In this document: positions 33,478 through 44,972 of the stretch, piece after piece
Layout of the letters: the number at the start of each line of letters is the position of its first letter
How positions within the stretch are numbered: the first letter of the stretch is position 1
Origin: Ostrinia nubilalis
Taxonomy: Eukaryota > Arthropoda > Insecta > Lepidoptera > Crambidae
Length of the DNA stretch: 64,000 bases
NCBI RefSeq assembly: GCF_963855985.1
Contig: NC_087107.1
Coordinates: 2,542,001 to 2,606,000 of the forward strand
Direction of reading: 5' to 3'
The notes under the pieces: model-generated
What the model saw: the letters and a program-made list of their open reading frames with translations, nothing else
Databases searched by the model: none
Told to the model about the DNA's origin: nothing
Position numbers and translations under genes: made by a program

Positions 33478-33668
33478 CATCATCATCATCATCATTTCAG
33501 CCATAGGACGTCCACTGCTGAACATAGGCCTCCCCCAATGTTTTCCATGTTGATCGATTGGTAGCGGCCTGCGTCCAGCGCTTCCCTGCTACCTTTATGA
33601 TGTCGTCGGTCCACCTTGTGGGTGGACGTCCCACCTATCATATCCTACCACCCGTACTGGAAAACGCA
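33478..33668 (-). mobile_element. LINE tail (ATG-tail), 12-bp target duplication
   Basis: Flanked by GCTTAATCAATT at 33466-33477 and 33669-33680. The tail CATCATCATCATCATC is at the left and GGTCCACCTTGTGGGTGGAC is inside. Confidence 0.88.
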
Positions 33669-34062
33669 GCTTAATCAATTAATAGCTAAAAAAAAATAAA
33701 GTCCATTAAGCCTTATGTGTCTTGTCGCCTGCATGCTATCCCCTTGTACCCCTATCGTGCATTGTTCGATATCATTCAAGTTTGTACAACCGTACCCAGT
33801 CTACCCACCTCGTAAATCGACATACCTAAGCTAAAAATTTAAGATTCAAGTCCCAGTTGAGGCAATCGATTTTTACTACTAATGTATTGAAATATACTGC
33901 ATCTATAAATGCAAATGATAGTTCAGTTGGCACCGAAGATTAATTAGGCGGGTTTTAGAATCGCGCTGACCGCTCGCTGATCGTCGGCGCTGACAGATCA
34001 ATATGTATGTAATTGAAGGGAACGTTCTTGAGTGACGCTGATCACTCGGCGCCGACGCTTCA

Positions 34063-34398
34063 TAAAATTCATAAAATTCATAAAAATTCATAAAAATTCA
34101 TAAAATTCATTTATTTTTGCAAATAGGCTTTAAAAAAGCGCTTTTACACGTCCCAATATTAACCCTACCACTGCTTCGGGACAATAAATGGGCCAGTGCT
34201 GAGAAGAAGCAGCGCAAGAAACTCAGTCACTATTGTCAGCCTCCTTTTCAAGGTTTTACAGTCTTTGAAATATACAAATTATAGTCATAAGTATTGATGC
34301 GAGCTAGGTAGTTAAACATTCCAAACATTTTTATCTTTTATAATTATAATCATCAACTTTATAGTAGCCCTTTTTCATTAAGGTGCTTTTGATAGAGG
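34063..34398 (-). mobile_element. Jockey-like LINE, 3' part and tail
   Basis: The minus strand reads KSTLMKKGYYKVDDYNYKR then stop, the continuation of the LINE frame interrupted at 36964. A 3' UTR with GCGCTGCTTCTTCTCAGCAC follows, then a tandem ATGAATTTT-type tail at 34063-34115. A degraded copy of the same 3' UTR lies at about 47210-47350. Confidence 0.75.
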
Positions 34399-34484
34399 CG
34401 TCTAGTTTCAAATCCCGCTAAAACGATTTTGATAAGATTTCGAGAAATTGAAAAAAACCGCTTATCCATTTAGCTTTGGCCTTA

Positions 34485-35726
34485 GGGGGCGTCCATAAAT
34501 TACGTGAGACTTTTAGGGGGGGGAGGGGGTCAACGAAAACCTCACTAAATCTCACGTGGGGGAGAGGGGGGGGTCTCGGAAAATATCACGTAATTTTTCC
34601 CGCAAGAAATAGAATAAAATTGCCAGAAAACTGGGTTATTGAAGTAAAAAAAATTTTTTTTTATGTTGATAATGACAATTTATTCTAAACCGCCTAATCA
34701 AATTAAACGAAAAATGCCTCCATCTGCATTTGTGCAACACTAAAGATGCAGAATAAATGTCGAAATTAAGAAAATTCGAAATTAAAATAAAACGTCATCG
34801 GCATCGCTATTGCGTAAAAAATTGGCCAAGTTTGTAGTGTAGGGTTCCGTAGTTGTCTGTCGTTATCCCAAGATATTTCAGAAGCAAGTAATTACTTCAT
34901 CTAAAGTCACTTTTCATATTTTCTTCTAAGGAATTTTCACTGGTTAAGAAATTGTATAATACATGAGTCAAATGACTATTACTCTTAAACTAAGTAATGT
35001 ATCTTAACCGTTATAGTTTTCCTTGAAAAAATTCATCCCCACTTTACATGCAGGGGAGCCCTACCCTAGAAAAATTTTTTTTTTCAAAATTTTATTTTAC
35101 CGTTTTGTCGGCGTGACATACATATCGAAACTATTGGGGTTCCTTGTCAGGACTACGGAACCCTAAAAATGGCATTACATACGTATGAAAATATTATGTA
35201 TTCGTAGTTAAAGTAACCAAATCGAATCGGCGTAGTGTGCGCACTCCCATACATGCCCATACTGATCAACTGCCCGACTAAACTATCGGCCGACGAAAAA
35301 TCAACGGTGTGCATTTAGTACATTTTTTAACTATTAGTTTACATTTTATTAATATTTAACCATTCATAGTTATTTTAACTATGAATCAAAAAACTGGTCC
35401 TAGGTTGAAGCAATTGCTTGTCTTACTAAACGACGGGAAGCTACGGAACCCCGCACTGCGCGTGGCACGACACTGGGTTACTGATTTTTTTATATAAATC
35501 TAATAGACTCGAACACAGAGCATGAAATAGTCGCGCGCGGCTCGCGACGATTCCATGCTCTGTGGACTCGAAGCATAGACATTGCAAAATAGGCATTTTA
35601 CTAAATATCACGTGAGATTAGGGGGGTGGGGGAGGGGGTCAGGCAAAATCTCACCAAATCTCACCAAGGGGGGCGGGGGGGTTGAAAAATGGCCAAAATT
35701 GTCTCACGTAATTTATGGACGCCCCC
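34485..35726. mobile_element. PIF/Harbinger-like element nested in the 2.56-kb element
   Basis: Ends GGGGGCGTCCATAAATTACG and the exact complement, flanked by TTA (34482-34484, 35727-35729). G-rich subterminal tracts lie on both sides. No transposase visible. Confidence 0.75.
34841..35164. mobile_element. MITE with AGGGTTCCGTAGT ends
   Basis: Left AGGGTTCCGTAGTTG, right GACTACGGAACCCT, 324 bases, inside the previous element. A related half-end (CTACGGAACCCCG) is at 35432. A separate hairpin (GACTCGAACACAGAGCATG and CATGCTCTGTGGACTCG) is at 35506-35570. Confidence 0.65.
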
Positions 35727-36496
35727 TTAGGCAAAAAAATATATGATACGAATTATTATTGTCATCTGGCAATACTAACAGTAATTCCTATTCACCTTTA
35801 AATTAAATATAATTTGAATTATAATGAAAACTATTTTCATTTTGGCGTACTTTGTTACGAACATTCCGTTTTAATGGGATTTGAAACGGACATGTTGTAT
35901 TTTAGCGGGATTTGATAAGAACAAATTGTAATGCATGAATGGCGTTCTACAATAAAGTCTAATATTAAATAACCCAAAAAATGATAAAATAAATAATTGT
36001 CCATATAATTTGTCCATTCTATAATATTCAAAGCGATTGCACTTATTGGTTAGGTTATTAGATTAATCAAGTTTTATCGGGTTATTAAAAAAAACAATTA
36101 AATTATAGTTAGCATGTAAATAAGAAACTTTTATAAATTATTTTCTCAATCTCGTCTTTGCCTTTTTATAACATAATATTTATTCCTGGACATCTGGACA
36201 TCAGGTGATCCATCTGCTCGTTTGCCTCCTGTCACATAAAAAAAAACATCCCACGATATTTATTTATTTACTTCACTGACTGACTGTACAGGGATATAAA
36301 CATACACACATACATACCTACCTACTCTCGAAACACATTACCCTCCTGCACTCGGGTAAAAAGTAACATACCTTTATAATTAAATTCGTCTAAAGGCATT
36401 GAGCTAGTGAAGTTTCTATAATCCCAGTAGTGATCACCAACACTTAATAGTAACAATAACCAACGACAGCTAAATGGTTAATTTTGCATAACACCA

Positions 36497-36643
36497 TCAA
36501 AGCTGCTTCAAAAGTAGTTTTTTAACAAATTTCTCTCTCCGTTTCTGGCGCTCCTTGGTGCGTTTCCAGGCTATTTCTTTACGTGGTTTCTTTCTTGCGT
36601 CTTTAGGGTTACATTTTTCCACGAACTGAGATAAATCTTCCAT
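36497..36643 (-). CDS. 48-codon basic ORF inside the 2.56-kb element
   Basis: Starts MEDLSQFVEKCNPKDARKK and continues with a Lys/Arg-rich stretch (KRTKERQKRREKFVKK), ending LLLKQL. It could be the first exon of a transposase or chance coding. No donor was confidently assigned and no second exon recognised. Confidence 0.3.
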   Translation of the reverse strand: MEDLSQFVEKCNPKDARKKPRKEIAWKRTKERQKRREKFVKKLLLKQL

Positions 36644-36963
36644 TATTTTGGATCAAAAACAATAAAAAACCGCAGCAACCTTAAGCATGTTATGAAAAAA
36701 TCTCCATACTGTTTCACAATCACGTGACCAAAATACCGTGCTGCCATTGGTCAATCAACTTTTAGAGGGTTTTGAAAGAAACGGACGGCGTTTTAGCGGA
36801 GTTTGCAACAAAAACCAAATTTTAAGTGCTAGTTTAGTAGTCTTTCAGCGAATTTTGATCGAAAATGATTGAACAGTATGATGAGAAAATTGCAGTAACG
36901 TCATTTAGAGATATAAACAGAAATTCGTTGCAGGAGCGTTTTAGCGGGTTTTGAAACTAGACG

Positions 36964-37297
36964 ACTCATTATGTGCTTTAAATTTATGAATGGGCAATTC
37001 TACAACAGTTTGTGGTAATTTATTGAAAAGTTTTATACATTTCCCCATAAATGAATTACCAATCTTGTGCAGTCTGAAATTTGGAACGGCAAGTTTATTT
37101 TTGTTTCTTGTATTGAACTTGTGTAAATCACTCTTTCTAGTAAATTGCTCTATATTTTTGCGAACATATAAAAGGTTTTCATAAATGAACTGTGAAGCTA
37201 CTGTCAGTATATTAATCTCCTTAAAGAATTCTCTCAAGGAAAATCGGGGTCCAAGGTTATAAATGGCCCGCACTGCTCTCTTCTGCAGAACATACAT
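36964..37297 (-). pseudogene. Jockey-like LINE reverse transcriptase, C-terminal part
   Basis: The minus frame reads LQKRAVRAIYNLGPRFSLRE, FKEINILTVASQFIYENL, HKFNTRNKNKLAVPNFRLHK and KLFNKLPQTVVELPIHKFKA. This is the conserved tail of jockey-type RT proteins after the polymerase domain. It is 5'-truncated at about 37297 and broken after KAHNES by the 2.56-kb insertion; the last codons of the apparent ORF come from the insert's terminal repeat. Confidence 0.85.
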
Positions 37298-37354
37298 TTC
37301 GGCTGTCAGCGCTGACGGTCAGCGTGCGTCAGCGTGACTCTAAAACCAGCCTTA

Positions 37355-38399
37355 AAGATACTTTAAAAGGTACCTACCTAGTTAGTGACCTAATAGCAAC
37401 CCAGACATAACATTTATAATCTATAATGATGTTCAGAACCCAGGTCCAGACACAACATGCATGATATCTATAATGATGTTCCTAGTTATGTAGATCATAG
37501 TTCGCGTGATTAGATGATAAATAAATGTAAATAGGTAAAACATGTGCGATCATTTGCCTGATGTAAATGTTTACACAATTTACATTGTATACAGAGTGAA
37601 AACAAAATTAACATGTGATTTGCGATACCCATCCAAAAGATATTCATGTATCACAAGACCCATGAGGATTCTATAAATGAATAGGTATTTATTGTAAATT
37701 ATTGCACTAGGGAAGAATAATTGACGGACTTATTGCCTTACACAATCATCTTCCAGTAAACCTTAAGGGTAATGTAGATGAATGAGAAAGAGTAGAGTGA
37801 ACTTCGGTCAAATGTCTATTGCGGAAAATGGCGGAGTAAATCCCTAATTTATTTATTTATTCAGTATGTTTTCGAAGATTTTTGACTAACTAAACTAAAA
37901 TATAGCGTAAACCCTAAACAGAGGCGCGTGCGCACTTGCATTCGTAAGTGATCTCGCTTAAAGGGCACGCCCTCAGACGCAACTGTATATGTTATTGCAG
38001 GTAACAATTACACTATGTATGCACTATGCACAGGATATGTAGGTACTAGTACTTCGGTAATAGTGAGTTTATAATTTCCTCAACATCTAGCTTAATCGGT
38101 AGCCCAACATCCTGGGACCAGACCATTCTGGGGTGGGCCATGCCCACCCGGCCATATACGCACATAATGTCATTTATAATCACCTACTTTTTAATTACAA
38201 TCGGGAATTCTCCCTTAAGCAATTCAATTATTTCAAGTAATTTAAAATCTTCCAATACTCACTCCGCTCCTTTTTCGACCATGTGTGCCATGCATTCAAC
38301 CGTGATGTCATAAATAACGCAGATAATTTGGGAATAGGCTCACTGGCTCACGGACTAAAATGTCAAGGAGATCAATTAGCATCGTGACCCACAAGTGTG
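37355..38399. other. Nothing recognised
   Basis: Non-coding. ATGATGTTC plus ATCTATAATGATGTTC occur twice at 37418-37482, a short direct duplication. Confidence 0.4.
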
Positions 38400-38403
38400 T
38401 TTC

Positions 38404-38590
38404 ATCCTCATCATTTCAGCCACAGGACATCCACCACTGAACTCGCTCGGTTGGCAGAGGCCTACATCCAGCGCCTTCTTGCTACTTTCATGAGGTCGTC
38501 GGTCGGACGTCTCATGCTGCATTTTTCGGTACGTGGCCTCCACTCCAGAACCTTGCTGCCCCATCGGCCGTCAGTTCTGCGTACCATGTG
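38404..38590 (-). mobile_element. LINE tail (ATG-tail), internally deleted
   Basis: Antisense CATTTCAGCCACAGGACATC, GCGCCTTCTTGCTACTTTCA, GAACCTTGCTGCCCCATCGG; it lacks the middle GGTCCACCTTG part. Confidence 0.8.
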
Positions 38591-38969
38591 CACTGCCTAA
38601 GTTTATTTCCCAATATCTACTAAAAGGATAAAAAGTGCTAGGACCCTTTGCCATCCCTAGCTTTCTCCCTATCTAAATCCAGACCAATCAACTGATACTC
38701 ATGATCAGCCCATAATAACTAATAATAAATCCCTGGACGACCTACTGCTTCCAGCTAAATGTGGGATTATTACAAAGCTGCGTCCAGACTGGTGCTTAGT
38801 CGTATTTATTAAAATTCCACAACAAGATAATAATAATAAGCATGTTAGTATTTAAAATTGTTATTACCAAACATAGTGAAGAAGTAACAGATGGTGCTCG
38901 TTAAGAATTTAAATATTAATAATTCTAATTGGGTAACAGATAATTGGTGTAAAGACAATACTTTTTTTG

Positions 38970-39100
38970 AAGCAACGATAGCCGAACGGTGTAGGGGTCG
39001 GACTGGCTGACTCTTGATCCGAGGAACGCGGATTCGAATCCTGCCGCCTCTCGACTATAGTGGTGAACCCACTCGTTACACAAGCATATTATTATTATTT
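38970..39100 (+). mobile_element. tRNA-derived SINE head
   Basis: A-box-like TAGCCGAACGG, an anticodon-arm-like GACTCTTGATCCGAGG, and B-box GGATTCGAATCC, then TGCCGCCTCTCGACTATAG. The acceptor ends do not pair, so this is a SINE and not a working tRNA. Confidence 0.65.
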
Positions 39101-39289
39101 TAGCTTAATACGCGGGGCTAACGAGAAAATAGTAATTCGTGCATTACAAAAATTACTAATATAGGTACCTACTTACTTAAAAAATCTAGGTAAGATTTTA
39201 AGCAATCAATAAAATTATTGGCTTACACCGAGCAGTGGATGTTTAACAGTTGCTCCTCTCAGTATTCCAACCAGTACTTATACGCAGCT

Positions 39290-39700
39290 TAATATGCATA
39301 ACATAAAGGGTTATAGGCGAATTCAATGTGAACGTGGACATAAGGCAGCCGCCGATATGCTGATGTGTGGCGCCGGTCCTACTTTGGGTCCGAGTCATGA
39401 GAGGAAGCTACAAAAGATACCTTTAAAAATGGGACTATTCCTATTTCTTGCTGCAACTCCTGTGTCGCCAGGATCTACAGCTCGGTCGCCAATAAAAACC
39501 CAACCAGTGAAGGTCAAGTTTGTCCCGGGAGAAAGTTTAACTGTCATTAAACCCACAACGAATTTAACCAGGAGAGCTTACGCTCTTACCGGATTATTCC
39601 CACCTCTCGTTCCCATCACTGCAACTGCTGTGTAGTCAGGACCTAAAACTAGTAAAAACCCAACCAGTGAAGGTCAAGTTTGTCCCGGGGAAAAGTTAAC
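39290..39700 (+). repeat. Partial tandem of the TGGCTACACAGGA-type repeat
   Basis: AACCAGTGAAGGTCAAGTTT followed by GTCCCGGG occurs at 39500 and again at 39661. GTTCCCACCGCTGCAACTCC-like sequence is at 39448 and 39610. The 113-codon frame here is repeat sequence, not a gene. Confidence 0.6.
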
Positions 39701-39719
39701 ATTAAACTGTGTTTGGACC

Positions 39720-39850
39720 CGAAACTGTGACTGCACCAGACAGTCTGCCAATAGAGAGAGATGGCGGGAGATCGTGCGGAGAGTTGTATCCGCCTCTACA
39801 ACCGATGTGAACAACGCCTCAACGTGACCAAGAACATTTAGGAGGAGTTC
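39720..39850 (+). mobile_element. LINE 3' fragment, same family as 46-650
   Basis: Reads CCAATAGAGAGAGATGGCGG, GAGATCGTGCG, GAGAGTTGTATCCGCCTCTA and CGCCTCAACGTGACC, the complement of the 70-185 stretch. Confidence 0.75.
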
Positions 39851-40395
39851 GAAGCCTATTGCTCTCGTGAATGAATATGAGTTTCATTCGTGCATTCTCT
39901 TAAAGAAACTTAAGTAATGATGAACTAGGTTTAATTTTCTTTGGCCGCTATCGACTGTAGATTCCACTACCACCTCTTACATCTTGCACCAGTTTTAATC
40001 GCCGCTATAAATCAAGGCAACACACTGTACCTCAGTTAATACGACGCTAAGTTCCACTAGAAGTCCTGATGCCTACATTGTAATGCTGCTCAGCGTTCAG
40101 GTTCAGAGATTAACTGCAAATGCCTCGTTGAAATGATATCACGAGTTCCTTGAGTCGTTAACACCTGAGAAATGCTTTGAGATAGGATTAATCTGCTGGA
40201 ACTATACCTACATAAAGTAAATAGAGTGATTGTAAGAGGTGATTTAAAGTGTTTTATTTGTAAAAATATTTTACCATCACCCTGGATTATCTTTACAGAT
40301 CTTTAAAGACTCAAAGCTAAATGAACTGGATCCTCAAAATATGAAGGACTGACAAGGGATATTGAGCCTTTTTTATCTTACAATATTAGATTAGT

Positions 40396-40633
40396 AAAGC
40401 CTAGATAGGTACATAGCGCAAGAAAAGTGAGGCAAATTTTGAAACTTGAATTTTTTAAATGTCTTATTAAATAACAAATAATATAACATTTTATTATGAT
40501 AGTTAATGTGGATAAAAATCTCTTACTTTCGAAAAAATCTCCTTAATTTAAATAATTTTTTAACAGTAATAACATAAAATTTTTGCCTCACTTTTGACCA
40601 AGCGTTTGTGTATGAAAATTTAATCTAGGCTTT
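40396..40633. mobile_element. Palindromic MITE
   Basis: Ends AAAGCCTAGAT and ATCTAGGCTTT, with AAAAGTGAGGCAAATTTT and AAAATTTTTGCCTCACTTTT inside. No ORF. Confidence 0.6.
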
Positions 40634-42084
40634 CATCTAAGCTTTCAATAACCTTTCAAAGCTTATTTCAAAACATTCATTTTATTAAGTCTTATCAAAA
40701 CATACACTATGTAAAATTAAATGCAAAAATGCAGTCCGACTAGTTTCGCGGCAAACTAAGCAATATTTAGCAGAATTTATAATATACTTAAACGTTTATA
40801 TGCAACAGTTTGACTTTGAAATGGCAATTACGTAATACCTAACTTATGTAGGTCACCGAGGCTGCCCTGCCCGGTCTAGGCAAAGTTAGTGTTTATTAAG
40901 TAGTTGCACAGGGACGGACTTACATAATGATATGCAGGCGAAGTGGTAAAAAACTTAATACATAAACCTGGAGGTCTAGACAAATGGCACTTTTTGATTG
41001 AATGGAAAATCGAATCCATTGAAACTCCATCCAAAAAAAAGGCTTTTAGACCATCTTTCGACATAAAAACTGTCACATTTTGCATTTTGTCTTGGGGGGC
41101 TGATGGAAATTGATGATCAGGCCATGGAATTCGCAACCATAGAGGAATCAATAAAGCTATTCTTATTCTTAGTATAAGAATTATTCTGTCTGTACCTGCA
41201 CCCTGATCATGAAAAACTCTACTAATCGTTTAGTAATCATCGTATAGCGACACTATTTTTAGCCATACCATAACGAAAACTATTTGTTCGTACTCTCGTC
41301 ACTGAGCTACCGATCTGTTTCCCTTATCCATAAAAAACAAAACAGTAGATATTATAACACCATTTATGATTAAAACACTTGTTTAAATTGGCTCATAATT
41401 ACAGCCAAATCAACATTGACGAAGATTAAATTCTTAAAAGAACATAGCATTCAATATCCAAGACTATTTCTAGCATTACATTTTAATGTTCTTTACAAGA
41501 TATTATTATATCAGATCTGCTCTATAAGTGGTTTCAATTCAACTGGGGAGGCGACAAAACCCTTCACAGTTACGCCCAAAGCACGCGCGTAGTTAGTGTG
41601 AACCATCGTTGGCAGATGGCGTTGTGCTGCTTTATTTAACGCGATATCAAAGTATTTTTTCCAATAAAGACTAGGCTCCAGTTTTTCATGTATTTTTACT
41701 CATCTGTGATAGTAGTTTTATCATAGTCTAGACAGGTAGGTTACCGATACTATGTTAAGACTAGTTACTAGTGGATCTGGAGTCTGGACTGGGTAATGTT
41801 TCAATTTTTGAAAGCAAGTACCTATTCGTACTTGCTAATAAACGCTACATTATGAATGGACCCTGAGTTCAGGCACAATGTGGTTGAGGGTAGGATGACC
41901 ATGTAAATGGTGTTTTATTTAGAGGTATACAACTTTAAATTGGTTGGTGGTAAATTTCATAATTAAAAAGAATTACTTCAGAACAACGCTTGCAAATTGT
42001 GTAAAAATGTATTTTAAAATGCATGGTTCAGTTTTCCATACAAACGTCCATATTACGGTCGACGTAATTTTCATAACTTTTAAT
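40634..42084. other. Nothing recognised
   Basis: A 91-codon minus frame at 41151-40876 has no recognisable domain and may be chance. The rest is AT-rich non-coding. Confidence 0.4.
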
Positions 42085-42678
42085 TCCTCAGATGAATGAT
42101 ATTAATGTGGCAGAGCTATGGTTTCAACAAGATGGTGTTACCATCCAACCAGCTCGCGACACATTCAATTTATTGCGGGGATCTTTGAATTTGCCTCCAC
42201 GATCGGGTGATCTCACACCTATGGATTATTTTCTCTGGGGATAAATATGTGGATACTACTGCGCAGACAAACTACGGAATTCATTGCCAACATTCGTCGC
42301 GTTATTGCCGATGTATGGCCCCAGTTACCCGAAAAATAAATTGAAAATTGGACATCTCGATTACGCTACATTTGATCCAACCGTGGCACCCTTAGGCTGG
42401 AAATCATTTTGAAGCATAAATGCCATAAGAACATATTTTTTTAAATTACCTATTTTTTAAATTACCCCTATGGTAAGACATAACAGGCATTTTGTTTTCA
42501 TAGGGGTCACTTAAAAACAACAAACAAACAACAAATCGGATTTTATACAATTTATTATGTATGAAAATTTAAAAAAATTAAAATGATGATATCAAATTTC
42601 TGACTTCACCATACCATTTATATGCCCATGTTAACATGGGCTAGTGTCGGCTCATATACCCATTTACCTAACACCCTG
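42085..42678 (+). pseudogene. Mariner-type transposase 3' half with right terminal repeat, decayed
   Basis: ELWFQQDGVTIQPARDT, LRGSLNLPPRSGDLTPMDYF then LWG and a stop match the second catalytic Asp region (QQDG) and the DLTPxDYFLWG block of mariner/Tc1-class transposases. Further frames are broken. About 250 bases later the right terminus reads CCATGTTAACATGGG, GTGTCGGC, CCCATTTACCTAACACCCTG then TA. This is the same end as the MITE at 15891-18735, which it may once have mobilised. Confidence 0.75.
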
Positions 42679-42949
42679 TATAGAGCTTTTAAAAAAATTG
42701 GCAACACTTTGCAATTTCACCCTGTATAATAAATAAATATACATAGTAGTCACTGGTTCCCAAACACAGTTTAATAATCGATAATAAGGTAATCATTAGA
42801 TAGGTCCCCTTAATTGACATGTATTGTCCATGGTGCATATCTTTTCTTAAAGGTTACTAAACTTTTGTTTCTCACCTGTCATCCGCTTTGCAATGAAGGG
42901 AAGTCGAACCTTAACTTCAAACTCCTCCTGTGTTCTTTTGATTAATTTC

Positions 42950-43075
42950 GTTGCGGGTCCAATGACAGTTCATTTTCCCCCGGGACAAACTTGGCCTTCA
43001 CTGGTTGGGTTTTTATTGGCGGTCAAGCTGTAGATCCTGGCTACACAGGAGTTGCAGCGGTGGGAACGGGAGGTG
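42950..43075 (+). repeat. Dispersed repeat, copy of 4965-5070
   Basis: CCCCCGGGACAAACTTGGCC, TTTTTATTGGCGGTCAAGCT and TAGATCCTGGCTACACAGGA. Confidence 0.7.
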
Positions 43076-43171
43076 GAAATGGACGTTCACGTTGTTTATG
43101 TATTTGCTTATCAGCTTATATACTGCAACTTTAGATAAACCTATCTACCTATGTTAACTGGCAATTTAAGC

Positions 43172-43691
43172 AGGCCTGTTCATCTCCTCGAGTTTACATC
43201 GAAAACAAAACAAGCACGATGGCACCCTACAGGATTACTATTCGACAAGGCATCACATACCAGCGAGCATTGACTCACGCACGCGTATTCTTGTGTATGA
43301 TGGAAAAAAATAAAGAAAATGGTGTACTAAATACTGTGCAGTATTTAACTGCCTAAATAATAATAAAAACACAGAATGTACTTATTTAAGTTGCCTGAAG
43401 ACACTGAGAGGTAAATAAGTGGTTAATATTATTCATGATAATTTATTCATGCTTAATCATGTATTTCCCCCGCCATTTTCTGCAGTTTGGCACCTCACGT
43501 CACACATCATTTTACCGAAGTCAGCCCTATGGCTTCGGCGCAGTACCGATCACTGACGTTTGTCAACAAAATGGTGCTTGACTCTTGAGACAAGCTAAAT
43601 TACACCATATTGTTAATGACATTGAGCATACATTTTTTTAAATACCTTCGCGAAGTAAACCTTCTGTACGTAGTACTTATTATTATTCTGT
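43172..43691 (+). mobile_element. THAP-exon-bearing DNA element, copy 2
   Basis: Same start (CAGGCCTGTTCATCTCC) and end (TTATTATTATTCTGT) as the 10168 copy, with small indels. The flanks AATTTAAG and GATTTAGG agree at 6 of 8 bases, consistent with an eroded target duplication. Indels near TACTGTGCAG and GAATGTACTTATTTAAG break the THAP frame, so this copy is non-coding. Confidence 0.75.
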
Positions 43692-43934
43692 GATTTAGGT
43701 TAAGCCTCAATATACCAAGGTTTCTCCAATCAAGACCATTATACCATTATATTACGATTGCAATTAATCTTAGCACTAGTAAAAGCTTGTAGTTAGCTAA
43801 TTACAGGTGTTTCTTTATAACTATCGCAGAGCTAAGTAGGTTTCGTAGGTCAGAATGAAACTAATCTTGAGACTTGATTCAATATCAAGCTGTAATTTGT
43901 TCTTTATTTTAACTATAATATGTCTACCTATATA

Positions 43935-44104
43935 CAGGATGTCTTTGAAATCGTTGGCATCCTTTAAAAATAACTCATGATACATACATAGTACATTCCC
44001 CAATTCCCCAAATATGAGACAAATCCAATGAGATTTTGGGAATGCACTATGTATCATGAGTAGTCTTTTAATAAAATGATGCCAACGATTTCAAAGTCAC
44101 CCTG
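43935..44104. mobile_element. TA-flanked MITE
   Basis: CAGGATGTCTTTGAAATCGT and the inverse ending TTTCAAAGTCACCCTG; TTGGCATC/GATGCCAA just inside; 170 bases, TA on both sides. Confidence 0.8.
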
Positions 44105-44429
44105 TATATCCCTAGTAACTTAAATCTATTCTTAAGTGTAAAATGTATGAATGTCGTTTTGTATTAGTAGCGTAGGTAGCGTAGTACATAGTACTACGTT
44201 GACGCCATTTTGCGGTATCCAGCAATGTAGAATCCCGCAAAACTGAACGTGTGAACACACGTATTAGAAATTCGAATTACATTTTAGAACGGATTGGTTT
44301 TTTGCGAGACACTGCAAACGGGATGTTCGTATGAACGTTGATATTAAAACACATTTTCTACTAAACGTGATCCTGCAAAAAACAGTTCTTGTAAAAAACT
44401 GTATGTCTCAGTGGGAATAGCCCTAAAAA

Positions 44430-44690
44430 TGTAGGTATGAAAACGTAACAGACAGACAGTTACTTTTGCATTTTAATAATGTAGTAGCGGCCGCCCGCGA
44501 CTTCGTACGCGTGAACCCCGTTTTACTCCCTTAGGGGTTGAATTTTGGAAAATCCCGTCTTAATTAGCACCTACGTTCTAAAAGGAAACCACATGCAAAA
44601 TTTGGGACTCCTAGCACTTGTAGTTTCTGAGATTTCGTGATGAGTGAGTAAGTCAGTCAGTGACCTTTCGCTTTTATAGATACTTATAGA
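44430..44690 (-). mobile_element. Helitron-type repeats, diverged
   Basis: GTAACAGACAGACAGTTACT (end of the 3806-type element) followed by GGCCGCCCGCGACTTCGTAC and CCTTAGGGGTTGAATTTTGG, a second moth Helitron-like sequence. Confidence 0.5.
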
Positions 44691-44701
44691 TAAACCTAAG
44701 A

Positions 44702-44962
44702 CACGAGAGAGAGAGAGAGAGTACGAAGAAATGACGGCCGATGGGGCAGCAAGGTTCTGGAATGGAGGCCGCGTACTGGAAAACGCAGCGTGGGACGTCC
44801 ACCCACAAGGTGGACCGACGACCTGATAAAGGTGGCAGGAAGGCGCTGGATGCAGGCCGCTACCAACCGTGCGATGTGGAAGTCAGAAGTCATTTCGGGA
44901 GGCCTATGCCTATGTTCAGCAGTGGACGTCCTATGGCTGAAATGATGATGATGATGATGATG
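44702..44962 (+). mobile_element. LINE tail (ATG-tail), 10-bp target duplication
   Basis: Flanked by AAACCTAAGA at 44692-44701 and 44963-44972. Contains GACGGCCGATGGGGCAGCAA, GTGGGACGTCCACCCACAAG and an ATGATG tail. Confidence 0.88.
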
Positions 44963-44972
44963 AAACCTAAGA

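Larger units (their letters stand above)
34399..36963. mobile_element. 2.56-kb DNA element inserted in the LINE
   Basis: Ends CGTCTAGTTTCAAATCCCGC and GCGGGTTTTGAAACTAGACG (TIR about 28 bases). The motif TTTTAGCGGGATTTG recurs internally near both ends. Superfamily not identified. It interrupts the LINE frame, which resumes on the far side. Confidence 0.75.
33947..37351. mobile_element. PIF/Harbinger-like MITE split by a LINE
   Basis: Ends GGCGGGTTTTAGAATCGCGC and the inverse of GGCTGGTTTTAGAGTCACGC, flanked by TTA (33944-33946, 37352-37354). Its two inverted arms of about 65 bases are now 3.3 kb apart because a LINE and its own inserts lie between about 34063 and 37297. Confidence 0.7.

Noticed and set aside
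38970..39060. Possible functional tRNA gene
   Set aside because: A- and B-box-like sequences are present, but the acceptor arms do not pair and the 3' flank is SINE body; treated as a SINE head.
39294..39635. 113-codon ORF
   Set aside because: Composed of the dispersed repeat with a partial tandem; no protein family signature.
40876..41151. 91-codon minus ORF
   Set aside because: No motif, no splice context or poly(A) support; kept only as unassigned.
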